Shown here piece after piece: positions 52,245-62,920 of a stretch of 64,000 nucleotides of DNA. Where the stretch lies: assembly GCA_947499095.1 (NCBI GenBank), contig CANMMR010000001.1:372001-436000 (forward strand), in the 5' to 3' direction. The position numbers and the translations under genes are program-made. Origin of the DNA: an uncultured Erythrobacter sp. GTDB lineage: Bacteria; Pseudomonadota; Alphaproteobacteria; Sphingomonadales; Sphingomonadaceae. Position 1 is the first letter of the stretch, and each line of letters starts with the position of its first letter. The notes under the pieces are model-generated. The model had not been told where the DNA came from, did not search any database, and saw only the letters and a list, made by a program, of their open reading frames with translations.

Positions 52245-52511
52245 ATGGGTTGGATTATTGCAATTATCGTCGGCGGTGTAGCGGGCTGGCTGGCTAGCCT
52301 CGTCATGAACCGCGATGCCTCCATGGGCATTTTCTGGAATATCGTCGTCGGCATCATCGGTGCGCTGATCGGTAACTTTCTCGCAGGCGCCGTTTTCGGC
52401 ATCGAAGGCACTATCCAGACCTTCAACCTGACCGGCTTTATCATTGCGATCATCGGCGCAATCGTGCTGCTCGGGATCGCGAATCTCGTCCAGCGTGGAC
52501 GCGTTCGCTAA
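52245..52511 (+). CDS. GlsB/YeaQ/YmgE-family stress-response membrane protein
   Basis: Predicted 88 residues with three hydrophobic stretches (WIIAIIVGGVAGWLASLV, IFWNIVVGIIGALIGNFL and GFIIAIIGAIVLLGI). Family landmarks are GWLASLVMNRD, GIIGALIGNFLAG and the C-terminal hydrophobic helix. The strong ribosome binding site AGGAGG is eight bases before the ATG, fitting high expression. These proteins respond to envelope stress; function is unproved. Followed by a long hairpin with a GAAA loop. Confidence 0.88.
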   Translation: MGWIIAIIVGGVAGWLASLVMNRDASMGIFWNIVVGIIGALIGNFLAGAVFGIEGTIQTFNLTGFIIAIIGAIVLLGIANLVQRGRVR

Positions 52512-52538
52512 GCCGAGCGAGATTATATCAGAACATTC

Positions 52539-52572
52539 CGAAAGCCGGGGATCGAAAGATCTCCGGCTTTCG
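52539..52572 (+). terminator. Strong hairpin after the YeaQ-family gene
   Basis: A 15-bp stem (CGAAAGCCGGGGATC pairs with GATCTCCGGCTTTCG, one G-T wobble) closed by a GAAA tetraloop, 28 bases after the stop. No T-run follows, so it may be a processing or RNA-stability hairpin or a weak terminator. Confidence 0.5.
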
Positions 52573-52742
52573 TCGTCGAGGCACCCGTTTTCGTTGCCCT
52601 TCGTCCGCTCATGGTCCACATCGGTCGATAGTTCTTTGCCTGCGCCGAGCGCGTGGTCTAGCGGCTGTCGAGCTAGTATCTTGCGCTAAGTGACCTAGCA
52701 GGATAATACACTGCGATCCGAAAAGACGCATACCGGGGCGAT

Positions 52743-53939
52743 ATGGCCATGAATTACGAATCTGGTTTCGAGGCGGAGCGGGTAGAGCCGATGACAGGCA
52801 GCGCGTCGCTCGAATCCGACGAAACCGCCGAAGCGACGCGTCGCCGCCGCTGGTACATCGGCGCTGCGATCCTTGCCCTGCTGCTTGCGATCGTGGCCTA
52901 TTTCGTCGTCTCGGGGGCGGGCGCGGAAGAAAACACCGGCGGCGAGGCCCAACTGCCGAGCGTCACCGTAATCGCGCCGGGCCAGAGCACCGTCGATGGC
53001 GAGATTTCCGCGACCGGTACGCTGGCTGCGCGCCGCGATCTGCCGGTAGGTGTGGTTGGCGAAGGCGGCCGCGTGACGGCAATCAGCGTCGATGCCGGCG
53101 ACTGGGTCCGCCAGGGCCAGGTGCTCGTCTCGATCGATCGCTCGGTCCAGTCGCAGCAGGTGCAGAGCGCCGCTGCCCAAGTCCAGGTCGCGCAGTCGGA
53201 CGCCAATATCGCGCAAGCCAATCTCGACCGCTCGCTGCAGCTCGTCGAGCGCGGTTTCGTTTCCGAGGCAGACGTCGATCGCCTCACGGCAACGCGCGAT
53301 GCGGCCGTAGCGCGAGTGCGCGTGGCGCAGGCGCAGGTCCGCGAATTGCAGGCCCGGAACGCCCGCCTCAACGTCGTCGCGCCGGCCTCCGGCCTCGTGC
53401 TCGAACGCAATGTGGAAATCGGTCAGACGGTCAGCGCCGGCTCCCCTCCGCTGTTCCGCATCGCCCGCGGCGGTGAGATGGAAGTGCTCGCACGCCTCAG
53501 CGAAACCGATCTCGCGCAGATCAACGTGGGCACCACAGCCACCGTCACGCCGGTGGGGTCCGGCAACAGCTATACCGGGAGCGTCTGGCAGGTCGCGCCG
53601 CTGATCAGCTCGCAGGATCGCCAGGGCACGGCGCGGATCGCGCTGCCCTATGCCGAGGGATTGCGCCCCGGCGGCTTCGCGACGGTCGTGATCAAGAGCG
53701 GCACGGTCAGCGCGCCGATCCTCCCCGAGAGCGCGATCCAGTCTGACGACGAGGGCAGCTATGTCTTCATCGTGGATGCCGAAAACACGGTGCAGCGGCG
53801 CAATATCGAGCTCGGCCAGGTGACATCCGAAGGCATCGTCATCGCGGGCGGCCTTGCAGGCAACGAGCGGGTGGTGCTGCGGGCCGCCGGTTTCCTCAAT
53901 CCGGGCGAGACGGTCCGCCCCATCGCCGACGGCGCGTGA
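52743..53939 (+). CDS. RND efflux periplasmic adaptor (membrane fusion protein)
   Basis: Predicted 398 residues. One N-terminal membrane helix (WYIGAAILALLLAIVAYFVV, about residues 38-57), then the biotinyl-lipoyl-like domain (GRVTAISVDAGDWVRQGQVL), a short alpha-hairpin (SQQVQSAAAQVQVAQSDANI, LDRSLQLVERGFVSEADVD), barrel and C-terminal domains. It links the inner-membrane pump to an outer-membrane channel. No TolC-like gene is in the window. The permease starts 14 bases downstream on the same strand. An extended acidic cytoplasmic lead of about 35 residues precedes the helix. Confidence 0.93.
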   Translation: MAMNYESGFEAERVEPMTGSASLESDETAEATRRRRWYIGAAILALLLAIVAYFVVSGAGAEENTGGEAQLPSVTVIAPGQSTVDGEISATGTLAARRDLPVGVVGEGGRVTAISVDAGDWVRQGQVLVSIDRSVQSQQVQSAAAQVQVAQSDANIAQANLDRSLQLVERGFVSEADVDRLTATRDAAVARVRVAQAQVRELQARNARLNVVAPASGLVLERNVEIGQTVSAGSPPLFRIARGGEMEVLARLSETDLAQINVGTTATVTPVGSGNSYTGSVWQVAPLISSQDRQGTARIALPYAEGLRPGGFATVVIKSGTVSAPILPESAIQSDDEGSYVFIVDAENTVQRRNIELGQVTSEGIVIAGGLAGNERVVLRAAGFLNPGETVRPIADGA

Positions 53940-53952
53940 GCGGGACTGGCAT

Positions 53953-56900
53953 ATGAATTTCCGTAACATCTCCGCCTGGTCGATCCGCAACCCCGTCATA
54001 CCCCTGGTCGCGTTCACGGCGCTGCTGCTGGCCGGCCTGATCAGCTTCATGCGCATGGATGTCGTGAACAACCCCGACATCGAATTTCCGGCGGTCAGCG
54101 TGAATATCTCCCAGCCGGGCGCCGCGCCGACCGAGATCGAGAACCAGATCACCCAGCGGGTCGAGGCCGCTGTGCGCTCGATCAACGGTGTAAACTCGAT
54201 CAACTCGACTGCCAGCGAAGGCAATTCGAATACCTTCATCGAATTCGAGATCGGTGTCGATCCCAACGATGCCACGGCGGAAGTGAAGAACGCGATCGAC
54301 ACGATCCGAGGTTCGCTTCCCGACGGCATTCTCGAGCCGCGCGTCAGCAAGCAGGAAATTTCCGGCGGCTTCCTGGCGATCTACGCCGTCGAAGCCGACG
54401 ACATGACCATCGAGGGGTTGAGCTGGTTCATCGACGACACAATCGCCAAGCAGCTCCTGTCGATCGAGGGCATGGCCGAGGTCAATCGCTTCGGCGGGGT
54501 CGACCGCGAGATCGAGGTTATTCTCGATCTGCCGCGCATGCAGGCGCTCGGCGTCACCGCCAGCCAGATCAACGGCGTGCTTCGCCAGAACAACATCGAC
54601 GCCGCCGGCGGCATGGCCGAAGTCGGCGGCACGCGCCAGTCGGTCCGTGTGCTCGGCAATAACAATTCCGCCTACGAGCTGGGCGAACGCCGCATCCAGC
54701 TGGGCGGCGGGCGAACGGTGAAGCTGTCCGACGTAGCTACCGTGCGCGACGGCTATTCCGAGCGGACCTCGATCAGCAAGGTGGGCGACAAAGAGGTCGT
54801 GAACTTCGCCATGAGCCGCGCCAAGGGCGCATCGGACGTGACGGTTTACGAAAACGCGCTCGAGAAAATCGAAGAGATCGAGGCCAGCAATCCGGGCGTT
54901 AAGTTCATTCCGCTCTTCAACACGGTCAAGTACACGAAGGACCAGTACGAAAGCGCCATGGCCGCGATGATCGAGGGCGCAATCCTCGCCGTGGTAGTGG
55001 TGTTCTTCTTCCTGCGGGATTGGCGCGCGACGGCGATTTCCGCCGTGGCGATCCCGCTCTCGGCGATCCCGACCTTCTGGTTCATGGACCTGCTCGGCTT
55101 CAATTTGAACCAGCTGTCATTGCTGGCGCTGGCGCTGGTGGCCGGGGTGTTGGTCGACGATGCGATCGTGGAGATCGAGAACATCGTACGCCACATGCGC
55201 ATGGGCAAGAGCGCCTACCAGGCATCTATCGATGCGGCCGACGAGATCGGCCTGCCGGTCGTCGCGACCAGTTTCTGTATCGTCGCGGTGTTCTTCCCGG
55301 TCGGTGCCATGCCCGGCATCTCGGGGCAGTTTTTCAAGAACTTCGGCTTCACCGTCGTGGTCGCCGTGCTGATGTCGCTCGCCGTGGCGCGCATGATCAC
55401 GCCGATGCTGGCGGCCTATTTCCTCAAGTCCCACGGGCAAGCCGCGCATGGTGAAGGCCCTATGATGGATCGCTACATGGGCGTCCTGCGCTGGTCGCTC
55501 GACCGGGGCAAGATGCACCGGCTGCGTGAGGGGCTGGAGGGCCCGCGCCATCGCTGGCTCTATGTACTGGCGCTGCTCTTCACTGTTATCGGAGCGCTCG
55601 CCGTTTCGGCATTCGGCACATTCACCGTGTCCGGCCTTCTTCAAGGCCTCGGCATTCCCGCGATGATCACCGGGGGCGATCCCGATCCCGGCTTCCTGCC
55701 CGAAACGATCGTGAAAATCGTCGGCATCATCCAGCTGGCCATCGCACTGCTGGCAGGGTTCCTGCTGACGCTTGTGTTCTTCAAGGTCCTCGGCCTGATT
55801 ACCGGGCTGTTCGGCAGCCACATGAAGCAGGCCTGGCAGTATCTCTACGCCCGCTTCCTCGACCACCGGGTGTGGATGCTGGGCGTCGGCTATTTCTCGC
55901 TACTGCTGACCGTGCTGCTGTTCGGCATTGTGCCCACCCAGTTCCAGCCGGTGATCGACGACGAGAACAGCCGCATCGAGATCGAGATGGTGCCGGGCAC
56001 GACGCTCGAGACCACCGAACGGGTCGTCGATCAGGTCGCCGACCTCCTCTACGAGCAGCAGGAGGTGGAACTGGCACTGGAGCGCGTCCGCGAAGGCCAG
56101 GCGACGATCTACATCACGCTGCGCCCCGACCGCGAGCGGACCTCGATCGAATTCGAACGCAGCCTCGCACCGGAACTTTCGCAGATTGCCGATGCGCGGG
56201 TCCGCTTCGCATCGCAATCGGGCGGTTTCGGCTCGGGCCGGGACATCACCGTGATGCTGGCCGGATCGGATCCCGAACTCCTCAACGATACGGCTGCCCA
56301 GCTGGTCGAGCAGATGAAGACCATCGATACGCTGGTTGCCCCGCGTGTAAGTGCGGATATCAATCGGCCGGAGCTGATCATCTCTCCGCGCGAGGACTTG
56401 GCCGCGGAACTCGGAGTCTCGACCATCGCGCTCAGCCAGACCATCCGCATCGCGACAATGGGCGAGATCGAGCAGAACGCGGCGAAGTTCTCGCTTTCGG
56501 ACCGCCAGATTCCGATCCGGGTCAAATTGCCGGAGCAATCGCGTGAAAACCTTGATACGATCCGCAACCTGCCGGTACAGACTGCGAGCGGCGGCTCGGT
56601 GCCACTGTCGCGCGTGGCCGAGATCAGCTTCGGCTCCGGGCCGACGACCATCCAGCGCTACAACCAGAACCGCCGTGTGCTGGTCGGCGCCGATCTGGCA
56701 CAAGGCGTGGTCAAGGGCGAAGCCCAGGCCGAAATCGATCAGCTACCCATATTGCAGGACTTGCCGCAGGGCGTGATCCGCGACGTGGTTGGGGAAGACG
56801 AGTGGCAAGCCGAACTGATGACCAGTCTGCTGATTGCGATCATTTCTGGTTTCCTCCTAGTCTTCGCCGTGCTGGTGCTGCTTTACAAGCGGCTGATGAG

Positions 56901-57429
56901 TCCGTTGGTCAACATGGCCTCGCTGCTGCTTGCCCCGCTCGGCGGCATCCTGCTGGTGTGGCTGGTCGGCCAGCCACAATCCATGCCGGTTTATATCGGC
57001 ATGCTGCTCCTGCTAGGTATCGTCTCCAAAAACTCGATCCTGCTCATCGACTTTGCAATCGAGGAAATGGACAAGGGCACGCGAAAGTTACACGCTATCC
57101 TCGACGCGGGTCATAAGCGCGCGCAACCGATCGTCATGACTACGGTCGCGATGACCGCGGGCATGGTGCCGACCGCGCTTTCGGGCGTGTTGGGCAGTGG
57201 CGACGGCGCATTCCGCGCCCCGATGGGTGCCATGGTGATCGGCGGACTGACCCTGTCGACCCTGCTCACGCTGCTAATCGTGCCGGCCGGCTTCAGCCTC
57301 GCCGATGGCTTCGAAAAGCGCGCCGGGCCGTGGCTGCGCGAGCGGATCCTTACCTATCGCCCCGGTGACGATAAACGCGGGCATGCCGGCACTGGATCGG
57401 CCGAACCGGGGGCAGAGCCCGCCGAGTGA
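53953..57429 (+). CDS. RND efflux permease, unusually long
   Basis: Predicted 1158 residues; most relatives are 1020-1060. The proton relay is intact: Asp402-Asp403 in GVLVDDAIVEIENI and Lys1026 in GIVSKNSILLIDF. It looks like the heavy-metal/hydrophobic multidrug type (HAE1 family). Between the end of the sixth helix (about residue 500) and the seventh (about 640), an insertion of roughly 100 residues carries two extra hydrophobic stretches, about 535-557 and 589-620. The rest of the fold (porter domains EIEMVPGTTLETTE, DITVMLAG and so on) appears normal. The ATG at 53953 is preferred; the frame is open to 53854. The stop overlaps the DUF445 start. Confidence 0.92.
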   Translation: MNFRNISAWSIRNPVIPLVAFTALLLAGLISFMRMDVVNNPDIEFPAVSVNISQPGAAPTEIENQITQRVEAAVRSINGVNSINSTASEGNSNTFIEFEIGVDPNDATAEVKNAIDTIRGSLPDGILEPRVSKQEISGGFLAIYAVEADDMTIEGLSWFIDDTIAKQLLSIEGMAEVNRFGGVDREIEVILDLPRMQALGVTASQINGVLRQNNIDAAGGMAEVGGTRQSVRVLGNNNSAYELGERRIQLGGGRTVKLSDVATVRDGYSERTSISKVGDKEVVNFAMSRAKGASDVTVYENALEKIEEIEASNPGVKFIPLFNTVKYTKDQYESAMAAMIEGAILAVVVVFFFLRDWRATAISAVAIPLSAIPTFWFMDLLGFNLNQLSLLALALVAGVLVDDAIVEIENIVRHMRMGKSAYQASIDAADEIGLPVVATSFCIVAVFFPVGAMPGISGQFFKNFGFTVVVAVLMSLAVARMITPMLAAYFLKSHGQAAHGEGPMMDRYMGVLRWSLDRGKMHRLREGLEGPRHRWLYVLALLFTVIGALAVSAFGTFTVSGLLQGLGIPAMITGGDPDPGFLPETIVKIVGIIQLAIALLAGFLLTLVFFKVLGLITGLFGSHMKQAWQYLYARFLDHRVWMLGVGYFSLLLTVLLFGIVPTQFQPVIDDENSRIEIEMVPGTTLETTERVVDQVADLLYEQQEVELALERVREGQATIYITLRPDRERTSIEFERSLAPELSQIADARVRFASQSGGFGSGRDITVMLAGSDPELLNDTAAQLVEQMKTIDTLVAPRVSADINRPELIISPREDLAAELGVSTIALSQTIRIATMGEIEQNAAKFSLSDRQIPIRVKLPEQSRENLDTIRNLPVQTASGGSVPLSRVAEISFGSGPTTIQRYNQNRRVLVGADLAQGVVKGEAQAEIDQLPILQDLPQGVIRDVVGEDEWQAELMTSLLIAIISGFLLVFAVLVLLYKRLMSPLVNMASLLLAPLGGILLVWLVGQPQSMPVYIGMLLLLGIVSKNSILLIDFAIEEMDKGTRKLHAILDAGHKRAQPIVMTTVAMTAGMVPTALSGVLGSGDGAFRAPMGAMVIGGLTLSTLLTLLIVPAGFSLADGFEKRAGPWLRERILTYRPGDDKRGHAGTGSAEPGAEPAE

Positions 57430-58706
57430 ACGATCCCCGCCACGCCGGCCCCATCTCCGCGCCACCGGCGCTGCCGTCGGATCGTGCGCGGGTCATGCGG
57501 CGGACCGCCACCGGGCTGATCGTCCTGATGGCGGGGCTGTTCCTGCTGTCGGGCCGCTATCTGGAACTGCATCCGGCATGGGGTTATCTCCACGCCTTTG
57601 CGGAAGCCGCAATGGTCGGCGGGCTGGCCGACTGGTTCGCGGTGACCGCGCTGTTTCGACGCCCGCTCGGCCTGCCGATCCCGCACACGGCGATCATTCC
57701 AGAGAATAAAGACCGCATCGCCGACACGATGGCGGGCTTCCTGCGCGAAAACTTCCTGACGCCCGCTGTTGTCGGGCGCCGGATGGGGTCGATGAACCTC
57801 GCGAAGGCGGTCGGCAGCTATCTCGCCGATCCAAAGGCGACGCGCGATTCGCGTATCCGCCTGGGCGCGGGGGAACTGGCCGTTGAAGTGCTGGAGTCCC
57901 TCGACCCCGAACGGCTCGGCACGCAGGTGCGCAGCGGCATCAAGTCGCAGCTCGACAAGCTTGAGATCGCGCCGCTGATCGGCAGGATGCTCACGGCGAT
58001 GATGGCGGACGGCAAGCACAAGCCACTGATCGACAAGATCATCCGTTGGGCGGGGCTGGTGCTCGAAGACAATGAGCAGCTGGTACGCGAGATGGTCCAC
58101 CGCCGGGCCAACGGCATCCTGCGCTTCACCGGGCTGGACGAGCGCCTCGCGAATTCGGTGATCGACGGCCTGTACAAGCTGCTTGCCGAGGTTCTGGTCG
58201 ACCCGAACCACCCTTTGCGCGACAAGATCGAGGAAGGTCTTGCCGAATTCGCCACCGGCCTGCGCGAAGATCCGGAATTGCAGGCCCGTATCGAGCGGAT
58301 GAAGCGCGAGATGCTCGGCAATCCGGCCATCGCCGAATGGTGGCAGGGCACGTGGGAACGAATCCGCGCCAATCTTATCGTTTCGATCCGCGAATCGGGC
58401 GGGCTGGGTTCGGGCTATGTCAGCGAGACGCTGGCCGAGCTGGGTGGTGCGCTACGCGACGATCTGCGGCTGCAACGCCAGATCAACCGCTTCGCCCGCC
58501 GCACGGCGGTGGGCATAGCGACGCGCTATGGCGACCAGATCGTGCGCCTCGTGTCCGAAACCGTGCGCCGCTGGGATGCGCGTACGATCACCGACCGGGT
58601 CGAAAGCGCCGTCGGACGCGACCTGCAATTCATCCGCATCAACGGGACGATGGTCGGCGGGCTGGTGGGCCTGACGATCCATTTCCTCAGCGAAACTCTC
58701 GGCTAG
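57426..58706 (+). CDS. DUF445-family membrane protein
   Basis: Predicted 426 residues. The start is GTG, coupled to the RND permease by four bases. A membrane helix lies near the N-terminus (ATGLIVLMAGLFLLSGRYL), followed by AFAEAAMVGGLADWFAVTAL and FRRPLGLPIPHTAIIPENKD, the signature of DUF445/YjiN proteins. A long helical amphipathic region and a C-terminal helix (MVGGLVGLTIHFLSETLG) follow. The function is unknown. Conservation of its linkage to this efflux pump is worth checking. Confidence 0.87.
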   Translation: MNDPRHAGPISAPPALPSDRARVMRRTATGLIVLMAGLFLLSGRYLELHPAWGYLHAFAEAAMVGGLADWFAVTALFRRPLGLPIPHTAIIPENKDRIADTMAGFLRENFLTPAVVGRRMGSMNLAKAVGSYLADPKATRDSRIRLGAGELAVEVLESLDPERLGTQVRSGIKSQLDKLEIAPLIGRMLTAMMADGKHKPLIDKIIRWAGLVLEDNEQLVREMVHRRANGILRFTGLDERLANSVIDGLYKLLAEVLVDPNHPLRDKIEEGLAEFATGLREDPELQARIERMKREMLGNPAIAEWWQGTWERIRANLIVSIRESGGLGSGYVSETLAELGGALRDDLRLQRQINRFARRTAVGIATRYGDQIVRLVSETVRRWDARTITDRVESAVGRDLQFIRINGTMVGGLVGLTIHFLSETLG

Positions 58707-58722
58707 GATCCTGCCCGCGGGC

Positions 58723-59646
58723 TTATCGGATACGGTAGAATATCCGGTGGGCCAGATAGCTCCGCACCGGCTGGCCCGCCGCATCGCGCGCCGGTTCGAT
58801 CTGCGCAGTCCGCTGCATGACGGAGCAGGGATGCTTCCGCATGTCGAAATCCTCGGCCACGGTCTGGTTGAGCATTTCGCAGGCTTCCACTCTACCGCTC
58901 TCGTCGACGGTCAGCCGCAGCGCGAAGTAAGCCTGCGCCCCCTTGCGCAGAGCCTCCGCGGGATATTCCGACTGGATCGTGCGCACGACCCGCTTCATGT
59001 TCACGATCTCGGGCGGCGAGACGACCGTGCGCTGCTGTTCGGGGTCGAAACCCCAATGGGTGACGAGATCCTCCATGCACAAATTCATCGCCGCCAGCGG
59101 TTTGTCCATCGGACCGAGGTCGAGGACGATATCGTCGCGTCCCCTTTGGGACAGGGTGAAGGTCGAAATACCGGCTGCGTTTGCGTCGTCGAGATGGGCC
59201 AGACCGCGAGGATCGTCGGCCCAATCACGCTCTTCTTCGTTCCATTCGCCTTCCGCATTCTTGCCGGGGTGGAATGCAATCGACGTGATCGCGCTCACAA
59301 GCTTCTGTTCGCCAAGGTCCATATCGGCGACCGGGAATTCGCCCGTATCACCGCCAGGTCCGAAGGCGAAGCGAGCGTCCCGCGACACTCTCAACTCCTC
59401 GACAGCCGGGCCTGCAAGCCCCCAGATCGCCGACATGGACGGATCCCATTGCTCGAGGAAGAAAATCGTCCGGCTGTCTTCCGGACCGAAGGTGCGGAGC
59501 AAGCGACATTTGTTCTCGGCCATGTCGAGGTGCCAATTGCTCGATGGCTGCATTGCGTTCGGCGCTTCCTGCGCAGCGGCAGGTCCTGCTAGACCAGCAC
59601 AAGACAAAGCCGTCAAAGCGACTGACAAAGAAAAACGGCGACCCAT
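58723..59646 (-). CDS. Secreted protein with C-terminal TonB-like domain
   Basis: Predicted 307 residues. A signal peptide (SLSVALTALSCAGLAGPAAAQ) is followed by a region of unknown fold and a C-terminal TonB_C-like domain, VRTIQSEYPAEALRKGAQAY then FALRLTVDESGRVEACEMLN and SYLAHRIFYRI. Unlike TonB it has no N-terminal membrane helix or Pro-rich stalk, so it is probably periplasmic. The ATG at 59646 is chosen because GGAGGG lies nine bases upstream and the peptide fits. That ribosome binding site lies inside a perfect hairpin (59652-59682). The same strand carries etfA just upstream. Confidence 0.8.
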   Translation of the reverse strand: MGRRFSLSVALTALSCAGLAGPAAAQEAPNAMQPSSNWHLDMAENKCRLLRTFGPEDSRTIFFLEQWDPSMSAIWGLAGPAVEELRVSRDARFAFGPGGDTGEFPVADMDLGEQKLVSAITSIAFHPGKNAEGEWNEEERDWADDPRGLAHLDDANAAGISTFTLSQRGRDDIVLDLGPMDKPLAAMNLCMEDLVTHWGFDPEQQRTVVSPPEIVNMKRVVRTIQSEYPAEALRKGAQAYFALRLTVDESGRVEACEMLNQTVAEDFDMRKHPCSVMQRTAQIEPARDAAGQPVRSYLAHRIFYRIR

Positions 59647-59682
59647 GAAAAATCCCTCCGAAGCACAATGCTTCGGAGGGAT
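59647..59682 (-). terminator. Terminator-like hairpin that also holds the ribosome binding site of the next gene
   Basis: ATCCCTCCGAAGCA (59652-59665) and TGCTTCGGAGGGAT (59669-59682) form a perfect 14-bp stem with a 3-base loop. On the minus strand the 3' arm ends in a T-run (59652-59648), giving an intrinsic-terminator shape 23 bases after the etfA stop. The same arm contains GGAGGG, the only good ribosome binding site of the TonB-C gene starting at 59646. Confidence 0.75.
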
Positions 59683-59705
59683 ATGCATTCAAAATCGCTT
59701 GGCGA

Positions 59706-60635
59706 TCAAAGCTTTTCGGTCAGCTCCGGCACCGCCTTGTAGAGATCGGCGACGAGGCCGATGTCCGCGACCTGAAAGATCGGAGCGTCTTCGTCCTTGT
59801 TGATGGCGATGATGGTCTTGGAATCCTTCATGCCCGCAAGGTGCTGGATCGCACCCGAGATACCGATGGCGATATAGACTTCCGGAGCGACGATCTTGCC
59901 GGTCTGGCCGACTTGGTAGTCGTTGGGGACGTAGCCCGCATCTACGGCTGCACGGCTGGCGCCGATGCCCGCACCAAGCTTGTCGGCCAGCGGGGTGATG
60001 ATCTCGTCGAAGGTCTCGGAATCTTTTAGGGCGCGGCCACCGGAAACGATGATCTTCGCGCTGGTCAGCTCGGGGCGATCGCTTTCGGCAATTTCCTCGC
60101 TCACGAAGCTGGAGATGCCGGCGTCAGTGGGCCCGGAGATTTCCTCGACCGTACCGGAACCGCCCTCGGGTTCCGCCTTGTCGAAGGCGGTACCGCGTAC
60201 GGTCAGGACCAGCTTGTCCTCGGTGCTTTCGACCGTTGCAATGGCGTTGCCGGCGTAGATCGGGCGGGTGAAGGTCTTGTCGCCTTCGACCGAGAGGATG
60301 TCCGAAATCTGCATCACGTCGAGCAGCGCAGCGACGCGGGGGGCGACGTTCTTGCCGGTGGTAGTGGCCGGTGCGACGAAAGCGTCGTGATGGCCCATCT
60401 GGTCGGCGATCAGCGGCGCGACGTTCTCGGGCAGCGCGTGCTCGTAAGCCGGATCGTCGGCGAGGTGGACCTTGCCCACTCCGGCGATCTTGGCAGCGGC
60501 ATCGGCCACGGCGCGGCAGCCCGACCCGGCGACCAGCAGGTGGACTTCACCCAGCTTGGAAGCGGCGGTGACCGCAGCCAGCGTGGCGTCGGCCATGGTG
60601 GAATTGTCGTGTTCGACCCAAACGAGGGTTTTCAT
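59706..60635 (-). CDS. etfA: Electron transfer flavoprotein subunit alpha
   Basis: Predicted 309 residues. EtfA carries FAD and passes electrons from acyl-CoA dehydrogenases to ETF-ubiquinone oxidoreductase. The N-terminal domain starts [20 protein letters not shown]; the C-terminal FAD domain contains [52 protein letters not shown] and [20 protein letters not shown]. It follows etfB by 27 bases on the same strand, so the operon is etfB-etfA, ending in the hairpin at 59647-59682. Confidence 0.96.
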   Translation of the reverse strand: MKTLVWVEHDNSTMADATLAAVTAASKLGEVHLLVAGSGCRAVADAAAKIAGVGKVHLADDPAYEHALPENVAPLIADQMGHHDAFVAPATTTGKNVAPRVAALLDVMQISDILSVEGDKTFTRPIYAGNAIATVESTEDKLVLTVRGTAFDKAEPEGGSGTVEEISGPTDAGISSFVSEEIAESDRPELTSAKIIVSGGRALKDSETFDEIITPLADKLGAGIGASRAAVDAGYVPNDYQVGQTGKIVAPEVYIAIGISGAIQHLAGMKDSKTIIAINKDEDAPIFQVADIGLVADLYKAVPELTEKL

Positions 60636-60662
60636 ATTCGTGTTCCTTCTCGTTGGAGTGGC

Positions 60663-61409
60663 TCAGGCGACGCCCATCGCCTTAAGCTTGGCGACCAGCG
60701 CGTCGACGTCCTCGACCTTCTCGCCCGCCTGGCGAACCGGCGGTTCGGAGACATTGGTGGTCTTGAGGCGCGGCGCGGTGTCGACGCCGTAATCGGCCGG
60801 GCTCTTGGTATCGAGCGGCTTCTTCTTCGCCTTCATGATGTTCGGGAGCGAGGCATAGCGCGGCTCGTTGAGGCGCAGGTCGGTGGTCACGATGGCCGGC
60901 ATGGTCAGCTTGACGGTCTGAAGGCCGCCATCGACCTCGCGCTTCACCGTGACGCTGTCGCCATCGACTTCTACGGTGTTGGCGAATGTGCCCTGGGGGC
61001 GCTCCATCAGCGCAGCGAGCATCTGGCCGGTCTGGTTCGAATCGTCGTCGATCGCCTGCTTGCCGAGCATGATCAGGCCCGGCTGCTCTTCTTCGGCGAT
61101 AGCCTTGAGGATCTTGGCTACCGCGAGCGGTTCGACTTCGTCATCGGTCTCGACGAGGATTGCGCGGTCGGCGCCCATCGCCAGCGCGGTGCGCAACGTT
61201 TCCTGCGCCTTCGCCGGGCCGATCGAGACGGCCACGATTTCTTCGGCGTTGCCCGCTTCCTTGATGCGGATGGCTTCCTCGACGGCGATTTCGTCGAACG
61301 GGTTCATGCTCATCTTGACGTTGGCAAGATCGACGCCGGAGCCGTCGGCCTTGACCCGCGGCTTGACGTTGTAATCGATCACCCGCTTGACGGGGACGAG
61401 GATTTTCAT
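60663..61409 (-). CDS. etfB: Electron transfer flavoprotein subunit beta
   Basis: Predicted 248 residues. EtfB binds AMP and partners EtfA. The opening [20 protein letters not shown], the segment [20 protein letters not shown], and the C-terminal [20 protein letters not shown] then [17 protein letters not shown] are typical of EtfB, including the recognition loop ([19 protein letters not shown]) that docks to dehydrogenases. First gene of the etfBA pair. The 190-base gap upstream to sucC holds the sucC terminator. Confidence 0.96.
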   Translation of the reverse strand: MKILVPVKRVIDYNVKPRVKADGSGVDLANVKMSMNPFDEIAVEEAIRIKEAGNAEEIVAVSIGPAKAQETLRTALAMGADRAILVETDDEVEPLAVAKILKAIAEEEQPGLIMLGKQAIDDDSNQTGQMLAALMERPQGTFANTVEVDGDSVTVKREVDGGLQTVKLTMPAIVTTDLRLNEPRYASLPNIMKAKKKPLDTKSPADYGVDTAPRLKTTNVSEPPVRQAGEKVEDVDALVAKLKAMGVA

Positions 61410-61536
61410 GGCGTTCCTTCCTCTCGAATGAATTCGCGGCCCACCTACCTTGCGTTTACGTAAACGTCAAGTGAGCCGTCGGCGATGCTTACTTTCAGAA
61501 AGCCGCGGAAAGCTGGGCGTTCCCGTGCGGCAAACG

Positions 61537-61572
61537 AAAAGGGCGGACCCGCTGCCGCGTGCCCGCCCCTTC
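61537..61572 (-). terminator. Rho-independent terminator of sucC
   Basis: On the minus strand AAGGGGCGG pairs with CCGCCCTT (one bulged G), followed by a T-run TTTTCGTTT. It lies about 30 bases after the sucC stop. Confidence 0.6.
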
Positions 61573-61601
61573 GATGGGCCGTACGAAAAGAGAGAACCGG
61601 T

Positions 61602-62801
<1,200 letters not shown>

Positions 62802-62920
62802 GGGAGCGTCTGTCCTTCGCGCAGATGCGCGGCTGGGGGTGGGAAGGTTTGTCGGCGCATAAGCATACGTAGGCCTGCTTGAAAAGTGCCGCGTTCGGGT
62901 GCAACTGCCATACCGTTCTC

